From Rhea pennata (lineage: Eukaryota > Chordata > Aves > Rheiformes > Rheidae), in contig NC_084678.1 of the NCBI RefSeq assembly GCF_028389875.1, positions 10,880,899 to 10,944,898 of the forward strand: a DNA stretch of 64,000 nucleotides. Reading direction: 5' to 3'. The first letter of the stretch is position 1. Every line of letters begins with the position of its first letter. Shown in pieces: positions 47,801 to 59,659 of this stretch. The notes under the pieces are model-generated. The model saw only the letters and a program-made list of their open reading frames with translations. It had not been told where the DNA came from and did no database searches. The translations under genes were made by a program, and so were the position numbers.

Positions 47801-50800
47801 AGCATTCAGAAACAAGATAGGCACAGAAGAGAGACGTTTATAACTGGAATCACCATACACAGTTCTACTCTAACTTAACCTAAAATAATACAAACACTGT
47901 AAAAGACTATAAAACTACATAGTTCATGATTTGTTAGAATTTAAAACACTGACATAAGTCAAGTCTAGAAAAGGCCCTGTGTTGGTCACTGATTTGTGTA
48001 AATCCATCTCAACAACATTTATTTGAAAATTGGTCCATTCCATTCCATTCCAATCTCAGCTCATTTCAATATATTAAACCAGACTTACTTAAATGGCTGT
48101 CTACAAAACTAAGCCTGTCTTCACAGTTCCAGAAGTACACAGCCTTATGACATGGATCAGGAGAAGAGTTTGAAGTTTGGGTTCAAATTTTATTGGGTAT
48201 CAGTAGTTTTGAACAACTAATCCTTCAGAGACTTCTTCTGCAGCTCTTCAGAGCACTTTACTTGCATGGGCCAACTCCTGCTAGTCACCAAATGCTGCTG
48301 AGACTTCCCATTCTTAACGCTGCACACTTCTGAAGAACTGGCCACAGCTCATCCTCTAGGCAGCATTACAAAGCAAAGCAAGATATTCCTGTTTGAGAAT
48401 CTGAAACATATTTGCAACACTAGCAACTATTGTTCTTAGATATAACACTGGATACAGGAGATAACATTTTGAGACTTGAAAACAACCTGCAGATAGCATT
48501 TCTGAAGAAAACTGCAGGTATAGTTCGATAGAATTATATTCAAACTGATACCAAGAATACCAGCATTAGAAGGTGAGCTAGACTCTAGTCTTATTTTTGT
48601 ATCTACTGATTTCATAGTTCACTCTGAAGAGTGAGATTGCTTATAGAAGCAGGACATGATTTTACATTTTCACTCTTTAGACAAGCTAACACATACTAAA
48701 ACTACTAACTCAATACTCGCACTAGGATTTTATCCACTGTTAACAAAAGTTTTCTTCCCCAGTAAAGATAATATAATGCCTTGGAGTTGAAAACCAAAAA
48801 TGCTGATTAATTACATTCCTGTTATTCAAAACCCTGAAAGCAGCAGCAAAACTGTCAAGAGTTGCCTTAGTCCTGTACTACTACTTACTTGGGAAAGCAA
48901 ACAACCTACAGCTTTGGAGAGCACTGGTATCATTTGTAGCTCAACAAAAATCCAGTACCTGGGGCACCTGCAGTATTCTTTCAGCAGTAGATATCAAAAG
49001 GCCACAGGAGACACACACACACACAGAGGACAGGATACAACCTGCCAGTCTCACAACAGACAGATCTTTTGAGTGAAGGAGAAATAAACAGAATAAAATA
49101 TGCTTCTTTTCAATAGCTGAGGAGAAAGAGCTATAAATGTGCTATTCAAGGTTAAAAATAAATGACCACCTATCCCTCCTCACATTAAAGCAAGACAAAA
49201 AAGAACCCTGGACTTCTAACTTCCTATCACCATTTGTGAACAGCAACATGCACTGGATGCTATCTATCAAACTTCCAACATCCTAGAGCCTGAGCATTTA
49301 GCAAACTGTAGTCTACAATGCATTCGTATATACTTTTGTAACTTTTAGTCAACCATTTCAACAGATCTGCTACAATACCTATTTATAAACATCACAAAAT
49401 ATATATAAAAAATGAACTCTATAGAGAACATCTTGTCTTCATTGCACTTGCTACAGAACCTGCGAACCACACCAAAAAGCTGCTGCATATAAATGAATTA
49501 TTAAAACAGACAAAATTTAATTAAGTGCCTGTAGAGAAGTTTAGTTTAAATTAAACAACCAAAGATTACATATTATAGTCTCAAAGATTTCTTTGGGAAA
49601 TGACCTATCAGTAGTAATTTTATTGCAATTCTACTTCCTGCATTTCAAAATTTCCATGAATACGTAATAAAAATTCTAGACACACCTTGCAGAGAACAGC
49701 AAAGTCCAACCATTGAATTTCCTGTTTCAAACACCACAAAGCACAAACTTGCATGCCTAGTATCATGAAAAACAGCTGTACCTTACTAATTCTATGCTAG
49801 CAAAACTATTGTTAAACTATATTAAAAAAAAATCAAACTAAAACTATTGCAGAAGTTAACCTGGTTGCTGCAACAGCTCCTTAAAAACAGAAGTTCAAAA
49901 ACTAGAAGACTTACAACTTAGGAGACAATGGACATTTGAGTTACTTTTCTGAATCGATTTTTTCCTAATACAGATACAGCTACTTCAGCTAATTGTTAAT
50001 GTTACTTGCCCCTTAAATCCATGGGCAAGTAGCAAAGCTATTACTGCTTAACAGTTTTTGACAGGCAGAGTTTCTTTAGCTTACCAAGGTGCCATAAGGT
50101 TTAAGTCCTACATGATCCAATGTCATCAATGAAGAAACCCATACCCCAAAAGCCTGAAGAATCAGTTGCTGCAGATTAAATACTACTTTAATTTTTATTA
50201 TGCATCTATTTGACCTGAAAAACTTCCATAAAATTTGAACTACCACTTGTCTTCAGAAACCATTTTTTCAATTTTCCTCATGTTTCAAGACCTTTCTGGG
50301 CATTGCCTAGAGTCAGTAAAAGTGATATCCTTTTCTCTCCCTATATTTATGCCTGAGAACAAATTGCTTGGCTTTGGCACTGCTAATTGAAATAGGTTTT
50401 ATATTGATGATTGTTCATCCAAATCCATTGACAAGCTACTTAATCTCCTTTTATTAAAATCTAAAATTCTGCTTTTTCAAAATAATTGTGCTGATTCTAT
50501 TTTAAGGACACAGAACAAACTATTTAATATCACCGCTTTCTCCTTATAGAGACATCCACCCTTTGCCTGCAAACAGTAACAAACCTATCCAGAATACCTA
50601 TTCCAGCTGGCTACATCTATATTCAGGGACAATATCAACCATAAACTAACTCACACAAATACAATTTCAAACTCTCAAAGAAAAGCCTAAGCCAAGGCAA
50701 ACTTCACCTACATTTAAAGTATCTCTTCTATTTTAGAGTATGATCAGCACAAAGTCAAGCCAGTTGCACCACACCAAGACGCACACAGGCTATCAAGAGA

Positions 50801-53800
50801 TGTACACCATTCCCAAATGGCAGCTAACAATTCAAGTGCTCTCAACTCCTGAGATGCACAACCCAGAGGACACTAGGCCACCATGTATCACGCAGGGCTT
50901 CTAGGACCCATCAGTTACAAAAGCTCTGTTGTGCAAACAGTGCTGGTGCACCGTTGCCCTCATAGGCTCTTACACTTAGACAGCAAGCGAAGTAAAAAAA
51001 AGTCATTGTGAGGGTCTGATTTACCAATAGCTCCAAAACATTAGCCAGATTCCTGAATATCCACAGCATGAAAATTCAAGTCTGTCTCTACAAATACTTG
51101 AATTTTTATTGCAAGCACACCACTTCCTTTCTGCATTTAAGGAGAAAGGCACACATATGTCACCTCACACAATAAGGTGTCTTCCTGCATTAGATAGAAA
51201 TGTCTTTCCTATCCCAATCTGATGAAAGGATAGCCCCTAAATCTAGGAAGGAAGACATGTTATTTGCTGCGTAGACTGTGACCTTATTTCTGAAAGAGTA
51301 CAACTGTCCATCTGCCTATCACCTAAGTTAAACACTGGAAAGCTATAAAAGTCAGCACAGATAAAGCATTATTTTGCAGAATAGCAGAAGAGTCAGCTTT
51401 TCTTCATAACACTATGTGAAGCCAATAACTTACTCTTCATTACTGTGCATTCTATTATGGTCTTGGGAAGGGAAGAGATATTTTCTTCTATCTTTTAACT
51501 GTAAATCATACTAACACAACTTCCCAGTCCACTTCTTTGTTCATATAGGAGTGTGAAAGTACACCTAACATTGACATATATATATATGAACGAGAAACAA
51601 GCAGTCAAGTACAAAAATCATTTTAAATAAAAAGCTTGTTAACAGTTCAGTCAAATAAAGAAACAACATGAATACTTCTAGAGGAAGCAGAGATTTGGGA
51701 GGAGGAAGGGGAGGAAGAGAGTTGTTTGTTTCAGTTGCAGGAAAGATCAAAATGAAGACAACGTTCAGGTTGAAAAGAGAACATAAAAGATGACCCCAAA
51801 TTGGAATTTCCACTCCCTAGATGCTGTACACTAAAGTCCTCTTGCTAGTCTTCACCTTTCAAGTTTGAAGCTTTGAACACTATCCTTAAGAGAGGTTTTC
51901 ATGGTTTATCTTTTATGCTCTCTAGAAGAGGCACTATATTTTCCTCAGCTACAGTCCTTTGTAACACAACTGTAGAGTTTTCTAAATGCAATGATATTAA
52001 GATAATCCATAAAAATTGATCTGAAGAAATAGACAGACATACACCAGAATGCAAAAATGTTACTACCTAGGTATTCCTCCAGGCATTCCTCCACAAACTT
52101 CTTAGAAAGATTTTATGCAAAAAGTTTCTTTTTTTATAGTCAGGTAAGACAGACATTGTAAGTCATTTTCCCCCTGTCTACTGAACAGGATTTTAATCAC
52201 CAGTGGAAAATAACTCGTAGTTAATAATAAACAATATTAGGAAAACTCCCTCTCCCCATTTCAGTCATCTATACTAATAGAAACAAAGGATATCCTTTCT
52301 TTAAAAAAGCTTTTCCTGTTGAGTCCCTTTTTCTTTAAGGCTATATGTCTAACAGTGTTTTGGCAAAGGATGGATGAGCTGAATGTGTGTCCTCAGTGAA
52401 CTGAATGCCTCTTCTATCAAAAGATGCAATTATTCCTTTTAAAGCAGAGAACATATAAGCTTGCATCATTTTGCACATGTTTTTCCTCCACTGAGCAAGA
52501 GCAAATATAAAAGAGACTAATTCTCGGCATTAAAGGAGGAAGTACTACAAATAAGTATTGACTTCTAAAGATCAGAATGACTGCTCTAATAACCAGAGCT
52601 CCTACCCTCCCCCCTACCCCAAGTTAAGAGAAAATTTCTTAGGGAGCACAAAAATCAAAGTTTACTTTAGGCACTACGAAGGGCCAATACCTGTAAAAAA
52701 AAAAAAAAAAAAAAAGGCTGAAAGATACACGACAGATCTTTTCAAACAAGTTTGGGACACATTTTCCTGCTGCATAATATGATGCAACTTCATTAAATCA
52801 AGGCATTGCATACATTTAAACTGGCAATGACCCCTTACCTTACAAACAGTTTATTGTTCTCTCCAGGACAGGTAAAGCGAGTGATACCTTTTTAGTTTGT
52901 GTCAGTCTCACCTTTCAGAGCCTGCCTCATGTCTAGCAGAAAGATACTAGACCTCTCCACCACTACAAAGAAATGGTAAATTTGGAGTGTACCAAATTAA
53001 GACTTAATTCCTTCTTATTCAAGAGTCAGGAGTTCCTTCACAGCAATAACATGGAAGTTGCACCCCTTTAAGCAGCACAGCTGAAGTAACAGGAAAAAAT
53101 ATTATTCGCTATTTCTGCATTTGAAACAAGTAGCCACTTCCAAACAGTTCTCTATGCTAACATCATTAATCTTCTCTAGTATTCTCATCTGATTTCAACT
53201 TTAAATCTTACTTCTTCCTCATCACAGCACATACCCCAAGACCTTGTAGGAAAGCAGCACCTCTCCCCCCTCTCCTCTGAAATTGCCATTTTCATACATA
53301 GCCACAATTATGCGCTCAGAAAACAAAACAAAACAAACAAAAAAACAGTCTTGAAAGATAGAGGAAAGGGACAACCCGAGGGAGATGCATTTACTTCTGC
53401 ATAAATCATCCCACAGATTAGCATCTAAAGATACTGAAATAGACAAGAGCTGAAAACAGACATTTCCAGTAGCTGCCTTCCTTGTTCCACACAGGTGGGA
53501 GATCTTCCAGAGACCAGCACAGACTGACAGAGACTCAACATTTCTTAATTGCTTAGCAATATCTTCTCCCTCACTAGTGGGCAGAAGGGATATATGTGGT
53601 GACTTAGTACCAAACAGTCCTGGGAGAGGAGGCAGGATCCACAGGAAACTGACCTTTCTAACCAGAGCCCATATGCAGCTGTCCCATATACAAAATTTCA
53701 TTTTACTGGGGGGGCGTGGGGGGGAACTGGCATCAGAGACAAACCTTAGAGCTAAACAGAAGCTATGGCTTCTCTAGATCACCTTTGTATCTATTTTCCT

Positions 53801-55922
53801 GACAATCTTTGGAGTACATTTAATTTGTTTCCTCCTACCTAAGTACCAAAAGAGACAGAGGTTGACAAACCACAGATTTCACCCAATCCATTCACAACAA
53901 TTACCACGATAAAGCATAAGCACAACGCAGGGGCCTCTTAGTTCCCTTATGTCAGGGACAAACTGCACTACATTTTATTACACAGAAAAATGCAAGTGTA
54001 CCCATTGCGCATAAACAAACTCAGACTTTGATACTTTTAGTTACATAAAATCTTTAGCACATAAAAAATCACTATCCAGTCAATTATTCACTTACACTAG
54101 GAAGGGCTTCTGTTCAAATTAAGTCACACTGATCTACATAGATTTTCCTGCATATTCTAACCACATTTCCTCTCAGACTTTCTTTTGTAATCCTCAAGAC
54201 AGCCTGATAAACATTCTATCTTCTGTAATTAACTCTAAGACACTGTATTTCCGAACATGTATGTAATTTTTATTTTTGACCTGTAACTCATTTTCCCCAG
54301 CATCTACCTTGGTTTAATTTGAAATTGAAAGCCTGTTTCTATTACACCAATTAATTTGGTGCAAGGAGAGAAAAAGAAAAAAAGAAAAAAAAAGAAAGAA
54401 AGAAACCTCCCCCCCTAAAAAAAGACCAAGAAAGAACGAAAAGAATTAGATTTCTAAAGACTACGTTCTGACCAAAGTCATAACATAAATGTCAGTAAAA
54501 TTTTTAATTTTTTTTTTAGAGGACTTGCACCTAGTTTAGCACAGAAAATATCCATCAGCAAAAAACCAAGATTATTTAGGAATTTCATTTAAAAATGTAT
54601 TGTTAAGGACAAGCTTGACTTCAAATCTTTTTGGAGCAGCCTTTGTTTAGATGTGTACAAGAAATTAAGTTAGTATAGCCTGGAAAATTGTTGTATTTTT
54701 AATTTTAAAATACAACTTGAATTCAGAATTTTACATAGCTTGGTCATATCCTTTTCCTTACTTTTGTCTTCAGTTGCGAGTCTCTTGAGATATGATTCAC
54801 TTCTCTAAAAGCATGCACACAGTAGTCAGCAGAATCCCCTGATCACACTAGTATACCAGAAAGAAAAAACTTTAAAAAGTTTTTGTTAGTGGATTTACCT
54901 TAAAAACAAGGGATCAAGGGTCATCAAAAAGGACCCAGGGTACATTATAAAGGGAACAGGAGCTGGAAATTAATGTAGTTTTGTGATGTAGAAAGAGTAT
55001 CTCATTGGAACACCAATGTTCTAAATCAAGTCTCAAAAATAAGAGGGCTGAGCTGGCAAATGGCAGCTCTGCTCTCACCGAAATGCAGTATCTTGCTATA
55101 TTTAAAGACAACACCTCAACAGTCAAGTATTAGAACATTTTAAGTGAGATAAATAAGCATAAGACACAGGCAAATATCCTTGGTTATTTAATCATCCTGA
55201 AAGCAGTGTGGAAGTGTGAGGGCGAGTTCAAAGGTCAAACTCTTCTTTCAGCTTCTTGCAAAGAAAAGAAAGCTTAGCCCGTTTTACCTTCGGGAGGAGC
55301 GAGGGGGGAACTGCTCTTTCCATATGCCAGCAGTAGCTACAGCATTTCATAACACAGGAAAGAGAGCGTATTTACATATACTGTGTATGGAATCTTTTAC
55401 TAGGACAATGAATTCCACATCAGGATTCAGGTTAGAGAGTTGCAACAACAACAAGAGTCCCAAGGAACAAAGAAAAGTTAAAATTTACTTAACACTTCCC
55501 CAGAGCTCCTTAATTACAAAGTCTCAGATTCTTGTAACTTAAAAGTTTACTGTAATCACCATTTTGAAAGTCAAGTGAAACCCACAGTTCCCTTTTAAAA
55601 TTATTTCCCTGATCACAGTAGTAACTTAGCACTTTTTTTTCTTCATAAGAGATAATATTGATATATCAACATCATTCTAAATGAAAATATAGTAGTAAGG
55701 AGCAAGAAGATACATTCTGAAGGTTAAAAATAAGTGCTCAAAAAGTAATTGCATGGTCTAATGAAAGGGGAAAACAAAATGAAGCAACTTTTTGTAAGAC
55801 AGTCTGATAAAGGTGCTAAAGTTTATTAGCTTCCTCTTTCTAGCCCCTACCCTAAATCTTTCTCTCCCCACCCCTACCAAAACAAAGCAAAAAAGCCATT
55901 ATCCACTTAAAATTTGTAAGGG

Positions 55923-55954
<32 letters not shown>

Positions 55955-58119
55955 ACACACACACACTCACTCTAATCCAAAGCCTGGAAGCCATTCTCTA
56001 AAGACTACTTAATATGAAACTTTGTTTACAAGATACAAATATAGTCCTCTCACCACATTCAAAACCAGCAAACATCCACTTATTTCTATTTCAATCAACA
56101 AAACGTAGGTACTCATTTTAAATTTAATTTCAGCCTAATAGTGCCGTATGAATCTTTAAAATTTATATATGATATGCCCTGTTTAAGAATGTTTAAACAA
56201 AGGAAGTAGGAAAACTCTCAAAACACACAGCAAAACTTAATGACTTTTAAAAAACATATACCGATTTCAGCATGGTAAAATTATTCTCTTATGCTTACAG
56301 TCAGTCTCCAGAAAGAATAAGTGCAGTCAGTGTAGTAATTTGTCCCACTGGAAATTCCGTATAAAACATCTACCTAAAATAAACAAGGCTTCGCAGCAAG
56401 AATCGTCAGCTGCCATTAAGGACACACCTTAAAGTTCTTACCACACAGTAACTAAACAAGTACAAACTAGTGATGACTGTTTGCTACTTTTGTCTGAAAA
56501 GTTAATGAGATCAATTCACTCCTTAGTATCAGATCTTAAGGTAATTTTCTTAAAAAAAAAAATGCAAGAGACAAACAACCCCCAAAACACAAATATGCAG
56601 GACTTGAGTGTCTAATGTATTATCAGAATGCCTAACGTTTTTGTAAACACGAATATAAATATTAACATTTAAACCTGACACCACATAATACTAAAAGGTA
56701 AAATGCTTAACTGCTAGGAATACTAGTGCTCTAGTACTGGAAGGCAGCTGTTGTTACCCTGCCTTTTCTTTTGTTGTGTTTAATCTCTTGTCAAGTCATT
56801 CAACCAACTCCAAAGCGATGAAGACATAATTGAACAACCTTAACTAAAAACTGATCTACTGCTCTTAAATAGCTACATATACACCCTTTAACGATTCAAA
56901 CAGACTAGCATATTTAAAAGAATCTATAGGATTTAAATCAGCAACTCTGATGCATGCAGAAGAGCTGCTTTGGCTCCAGGCCAAGCCAATCAATAAGCAC
57001 TGTAATAACCATGTTTCTAAAGTTATTTGTTGTTCATAGTCATCATTCTGAAAACTCGAAAGACAAAACTTGAAAACTCGCAGATTTCAAGGAGGAGCAG
57101 TGAAATACAAAATCCAAACATTTTGCATAGCATTCCACTATTATTCATTTTTGCTAAAATTGTTACAGAAAGATTAGTGATCACAACGCCACATTCTTGC
57201 CACAGATCTTATAATATTGACTCAGTTACAAAACCAGTAAAGGGGAAGAAAAAAAAAACACCCTTCTCCTCCACCCTTTCCCTCCCCCTTCTGCCAAAGA
57301 ATGCAGTTTATCCTACTTATTTAAAACTGTCCCTTTCTATTATCCAAGGAGAGGCTTAAACCTTGGTGAAGACATCACAAATTAAAAGTATTAGTCCTAT
57401 TCCCAAACCTACAGTTAATAAGAGCTCCTAAGAGCAATAAAACATGGCGTTAAAGCATTTGCAAGCCATTGTCACAGCACTGTGCTCTGATACCTTGGCA
57501 GACAAAACCAGCCCCCACCACGCATGTAAGCGCTGGTCAGCAAGTCAATGCCTGCTATTCAACTTGTAGTTAGGCGTTTTATTCCTGTGTCTTCCAGATC
57601 ATATCACTCCTGCATTTCAAGGCCTAATAAAAATGTGAGGAATGATACGCTCTTCAGATGCATTCATTGCATCTGAAACTGCGTTATTTCCCCTCTCTCC
57701 TTTTTCACACATTCTTACAAAAAACTTCCCTTTTCACATAGCTCTATAAGAAAACGTTTCACTGAATCTACTTCAGTTCCTATTTCTATTTTCGATTTTC
57801 ACTAGCTCCTTCTGCTGCTGCCTCCCCCTCAAACCCACCGGTAGAAACTGATGTAGGTTTTTTTTTTTTTAAAAAAAAAAAAAGCTCTCAAGGTCATTCC
57901 AGAATTAAAAAAATGTTGTTAATGTTGTTGCCTTAAAAAAGAAAAAGCCTTTGAGGATACAAACCCCCAAGCTAGACCCTTCTCAAATTCATACGCCTTT
58001 CATCAGCGGATCGATAACCCCGACACCACGAAGATTTTGTTGTTGTTGTTGCTCCCCGCCGGTTCCAAACCATCACGCTCCAGCTCCGACGCTCGGGGGA
58101 GCGGGAGCGCCGTCCCCGC

Positions 58120-58148
58120 CCGGACGGGACGGGACGGGACGGGACGGG
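58120..58148 (+). repeat. GACGG pentamer array
   Basis: About five tandem GGGAC/GACGG units inside the ZNF217 CpG island. Confidence 0.85.
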
Positions 58149-58602
58149 GCGGCTCGCCGAGGGCTCGGCACCGGGGCCGGCGCCGCGGCGGCTCGGCGAA
58201 CCGCCCCCTCCCCCCGCCCCCCCCGCGCCCCGAGGGGTTCCAGAGTTTTATTGTCCTCGCTCGGCAACGTCTTTTGTGGCTGCACAAGTCAGTTGCGGCT
58301 TATTTATTTGTTTCTTTAAACTTCCTATGGCCCTTCAAATAATAATACTAATAATGAAAAAAAAAGAAAAAAAAAAAAAAGCGCGATGCCCAAGAAATGG
58401 TCGGGAAGGCTTTTGGGCTTTGGCTCTAGGAGAGGGAGACAAAACGAAGCAAGGATCTGGCAAAGCGGATCGATAAAGTTTTCATTAACACCCCCCCCCC
58501 CAGCCCCTCATCCAAGCACGAGCCACCTACTGCAGATCCTTCTTCCAGGAACATCTCTGACTCACAAAGAAGCGTTCTCTACCCGCTTCTCCCCCATCAC
58601 CC

Positions 58603-58618
58603 GGGGGGGGGGGGGGGG
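58603..58618 (+). repeat. G16 homopolymer in the ZNF217 island
   Basis: 16 consecutive G, about 110 bp from a C-run (58,490-58,501). Both are in the promoter island and could be mis-sized in assembly. Confidence 0.85.
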
Positions 58619-59112
58619 TAAAAAATAAACAAATAGGTGAGGAGGAGGCACCCCAGACTCGACGTGTGGCGTGTTTGAAGCCCGAACCCAGGTGCACTGA
58701 GTTGGAGACACCTATGGGGGGGGGGTCGCCCCCGGCCCGGCCCCCTGCCCCCCGCGGGGGCGGGATGCCGCGTTACCTACCGCGGCTCCTTCCCGCCGCG
58801 GGGAGGTGGTGGTGGGGTGGGGGGGAGCTGAGGACCCCCCCCAGGAGGGGAGGGGAGGGGGCGCCGCACACCTGGCCCCCTCCCCCCGCACACACCTGCC
58901 TCCCTCCTCGGCTCCCCGCTCGGGAGCCGGGACACCACGGCGATGGGCGGCCCCGCTCTGAGGGGATAAGCCGGCGTGGGGGTTGGGGGCGCCTCCCTAC
59001 GCGCCCCCTCCCCTCACAGCGGCCCCCCCCCGCCCCCCAGTCCCCCCCCCCGCCGCCCCAGCCTGCTGCGCACGGAGGGAGCCGAGCCGACCCTCAGCCC
59101 GCCCTCCCTCAC

Positions 59113-59290
59113 CTGCGCCTGGGCCGCCTCCCCGGCCGGCATCCTGAGGTGGGGGCAGCAGGGAGGAGAGGAGAGGACAGGAGAGGACAAGAGGGAGGAG
59201 GCGGAGGCGGAGGGAAGCGGCGCGGCCGCCCGCGGTGCCGCCGGAGCCCGGAGTGGCGGCGCTGGCGCTCGGGGCACTGTTTGTAAATCG
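59113..59290 (-). other. ZNF217: Predicted ZNF217 non-coding exon 1
   Basis: The best minus-strand donor in the CpG island is GGCGCAG|GTGAGG, with the exon ending at 59113. The exon would be purine-rich and GC-rich. Its 5' end is set only roughly, downstream of the three GC boxes. Alternative donors exist in the island near 58,778 and 58,870-58,890, so other first exons are possible. No transcript evidence is available here. Confidence 0.5.
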
Positions 59291-59323
59291 CTCCCGCCGC
59301 GGCTGTTGCTCGGGCTCCGAGGC

Positions 59324-59361
59324 CCCGCCCACGGCCCCGCCCACGGCCTCGGCCCCGCCCA
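59324..59361 (-). promoter_or_regulatory. Three tandem GC boxes (Sp1/KLF type)
   Basis: CCCCGCCCAC on the plus strand at 59324, 59336 and 59354, which reads GTGGGCGGGG on the minus strand, inside a short tandem duplication with CGGCCTCGG spacers. They lie just upstream of the predicted exon 1. Confidence 0.6.
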
Positions 59362-59385
59362 CGGCCTCGGCCTCGGCGCGGGCGT

Positions 59386-59393
59386 TAAATAAC
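59386..59393. promoter_or_regulatory. Isolated TTAAATAA within the CpG island
   Basis: The only AT-rich octamer inside several hundred bp of GC-rich island. It is TATA-like on the plus strand and TTATTTAA on the minus strand. It could serve divergent transcription towards 59.4 kb and beyond, but it is upstream of the GC boxes relative to ZNF217, so it is not an obvious TATA box for that gene. Confidence 0.25.
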
Positions 59394-59578
59394 GTGCGGG
59401 GAGGCGGCGGGGGCGCCGCGCGGCCTGGTCCCCCCTCGGGGCGATCCTCCCTCCGCCCTCCCGCCCCGCCGTGGGGCCGGGCCGCGGAGCGGCGCCTCCC
59501 GTCTGCATCCCCTCCTCAGGTCGAGGGGATCGGGGTGGCTGCGGGGCCCTCCTGGGGGGCCCGCGTGCCGTGTCCCCC

Positions 59579-59610
59579 CCGGCCCGGCCCGGCCCGGCCC
59601 GGCCCGGCCT
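59579..59610 (+). repeat. GGCCC pentamer array
   Basis: Five to six tandem GGCCC units near the far edge of the CpG island. Confidence 0.85.
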
Positions 59611-59659
59611 GGCCGCGGCCCCCCGGGCGGCTCGTCTGACCCTTCCCTTCGCGGCTCGC

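Larger units (their letters stand above)
44836..59112 (-). other. ZNF217: ZNF217 intron 1 (14.3 kb)
   Basis: AT-rich, A/C-biased on the plus strand and CpG-poor, with no supportable exon. It holds poly(A) runs near 52,697-52,718 and 55,921-55,952, a purine tract at 54,365-54,404 and an AC microsatellite at 49,012-49,024. A possible degenerate CR1-like scrap sits around 45,765-45,810. Further non-coding 5' exons cannot be excluded. Confidence 0.6.

Noticed and set aside
53222..53701. Minus-strand frame of 159 codons in intron 1
   Set aside because: No family similarity, and the reading crosses simple A/C sequence. No good acceptor and donor pair was seen around it.
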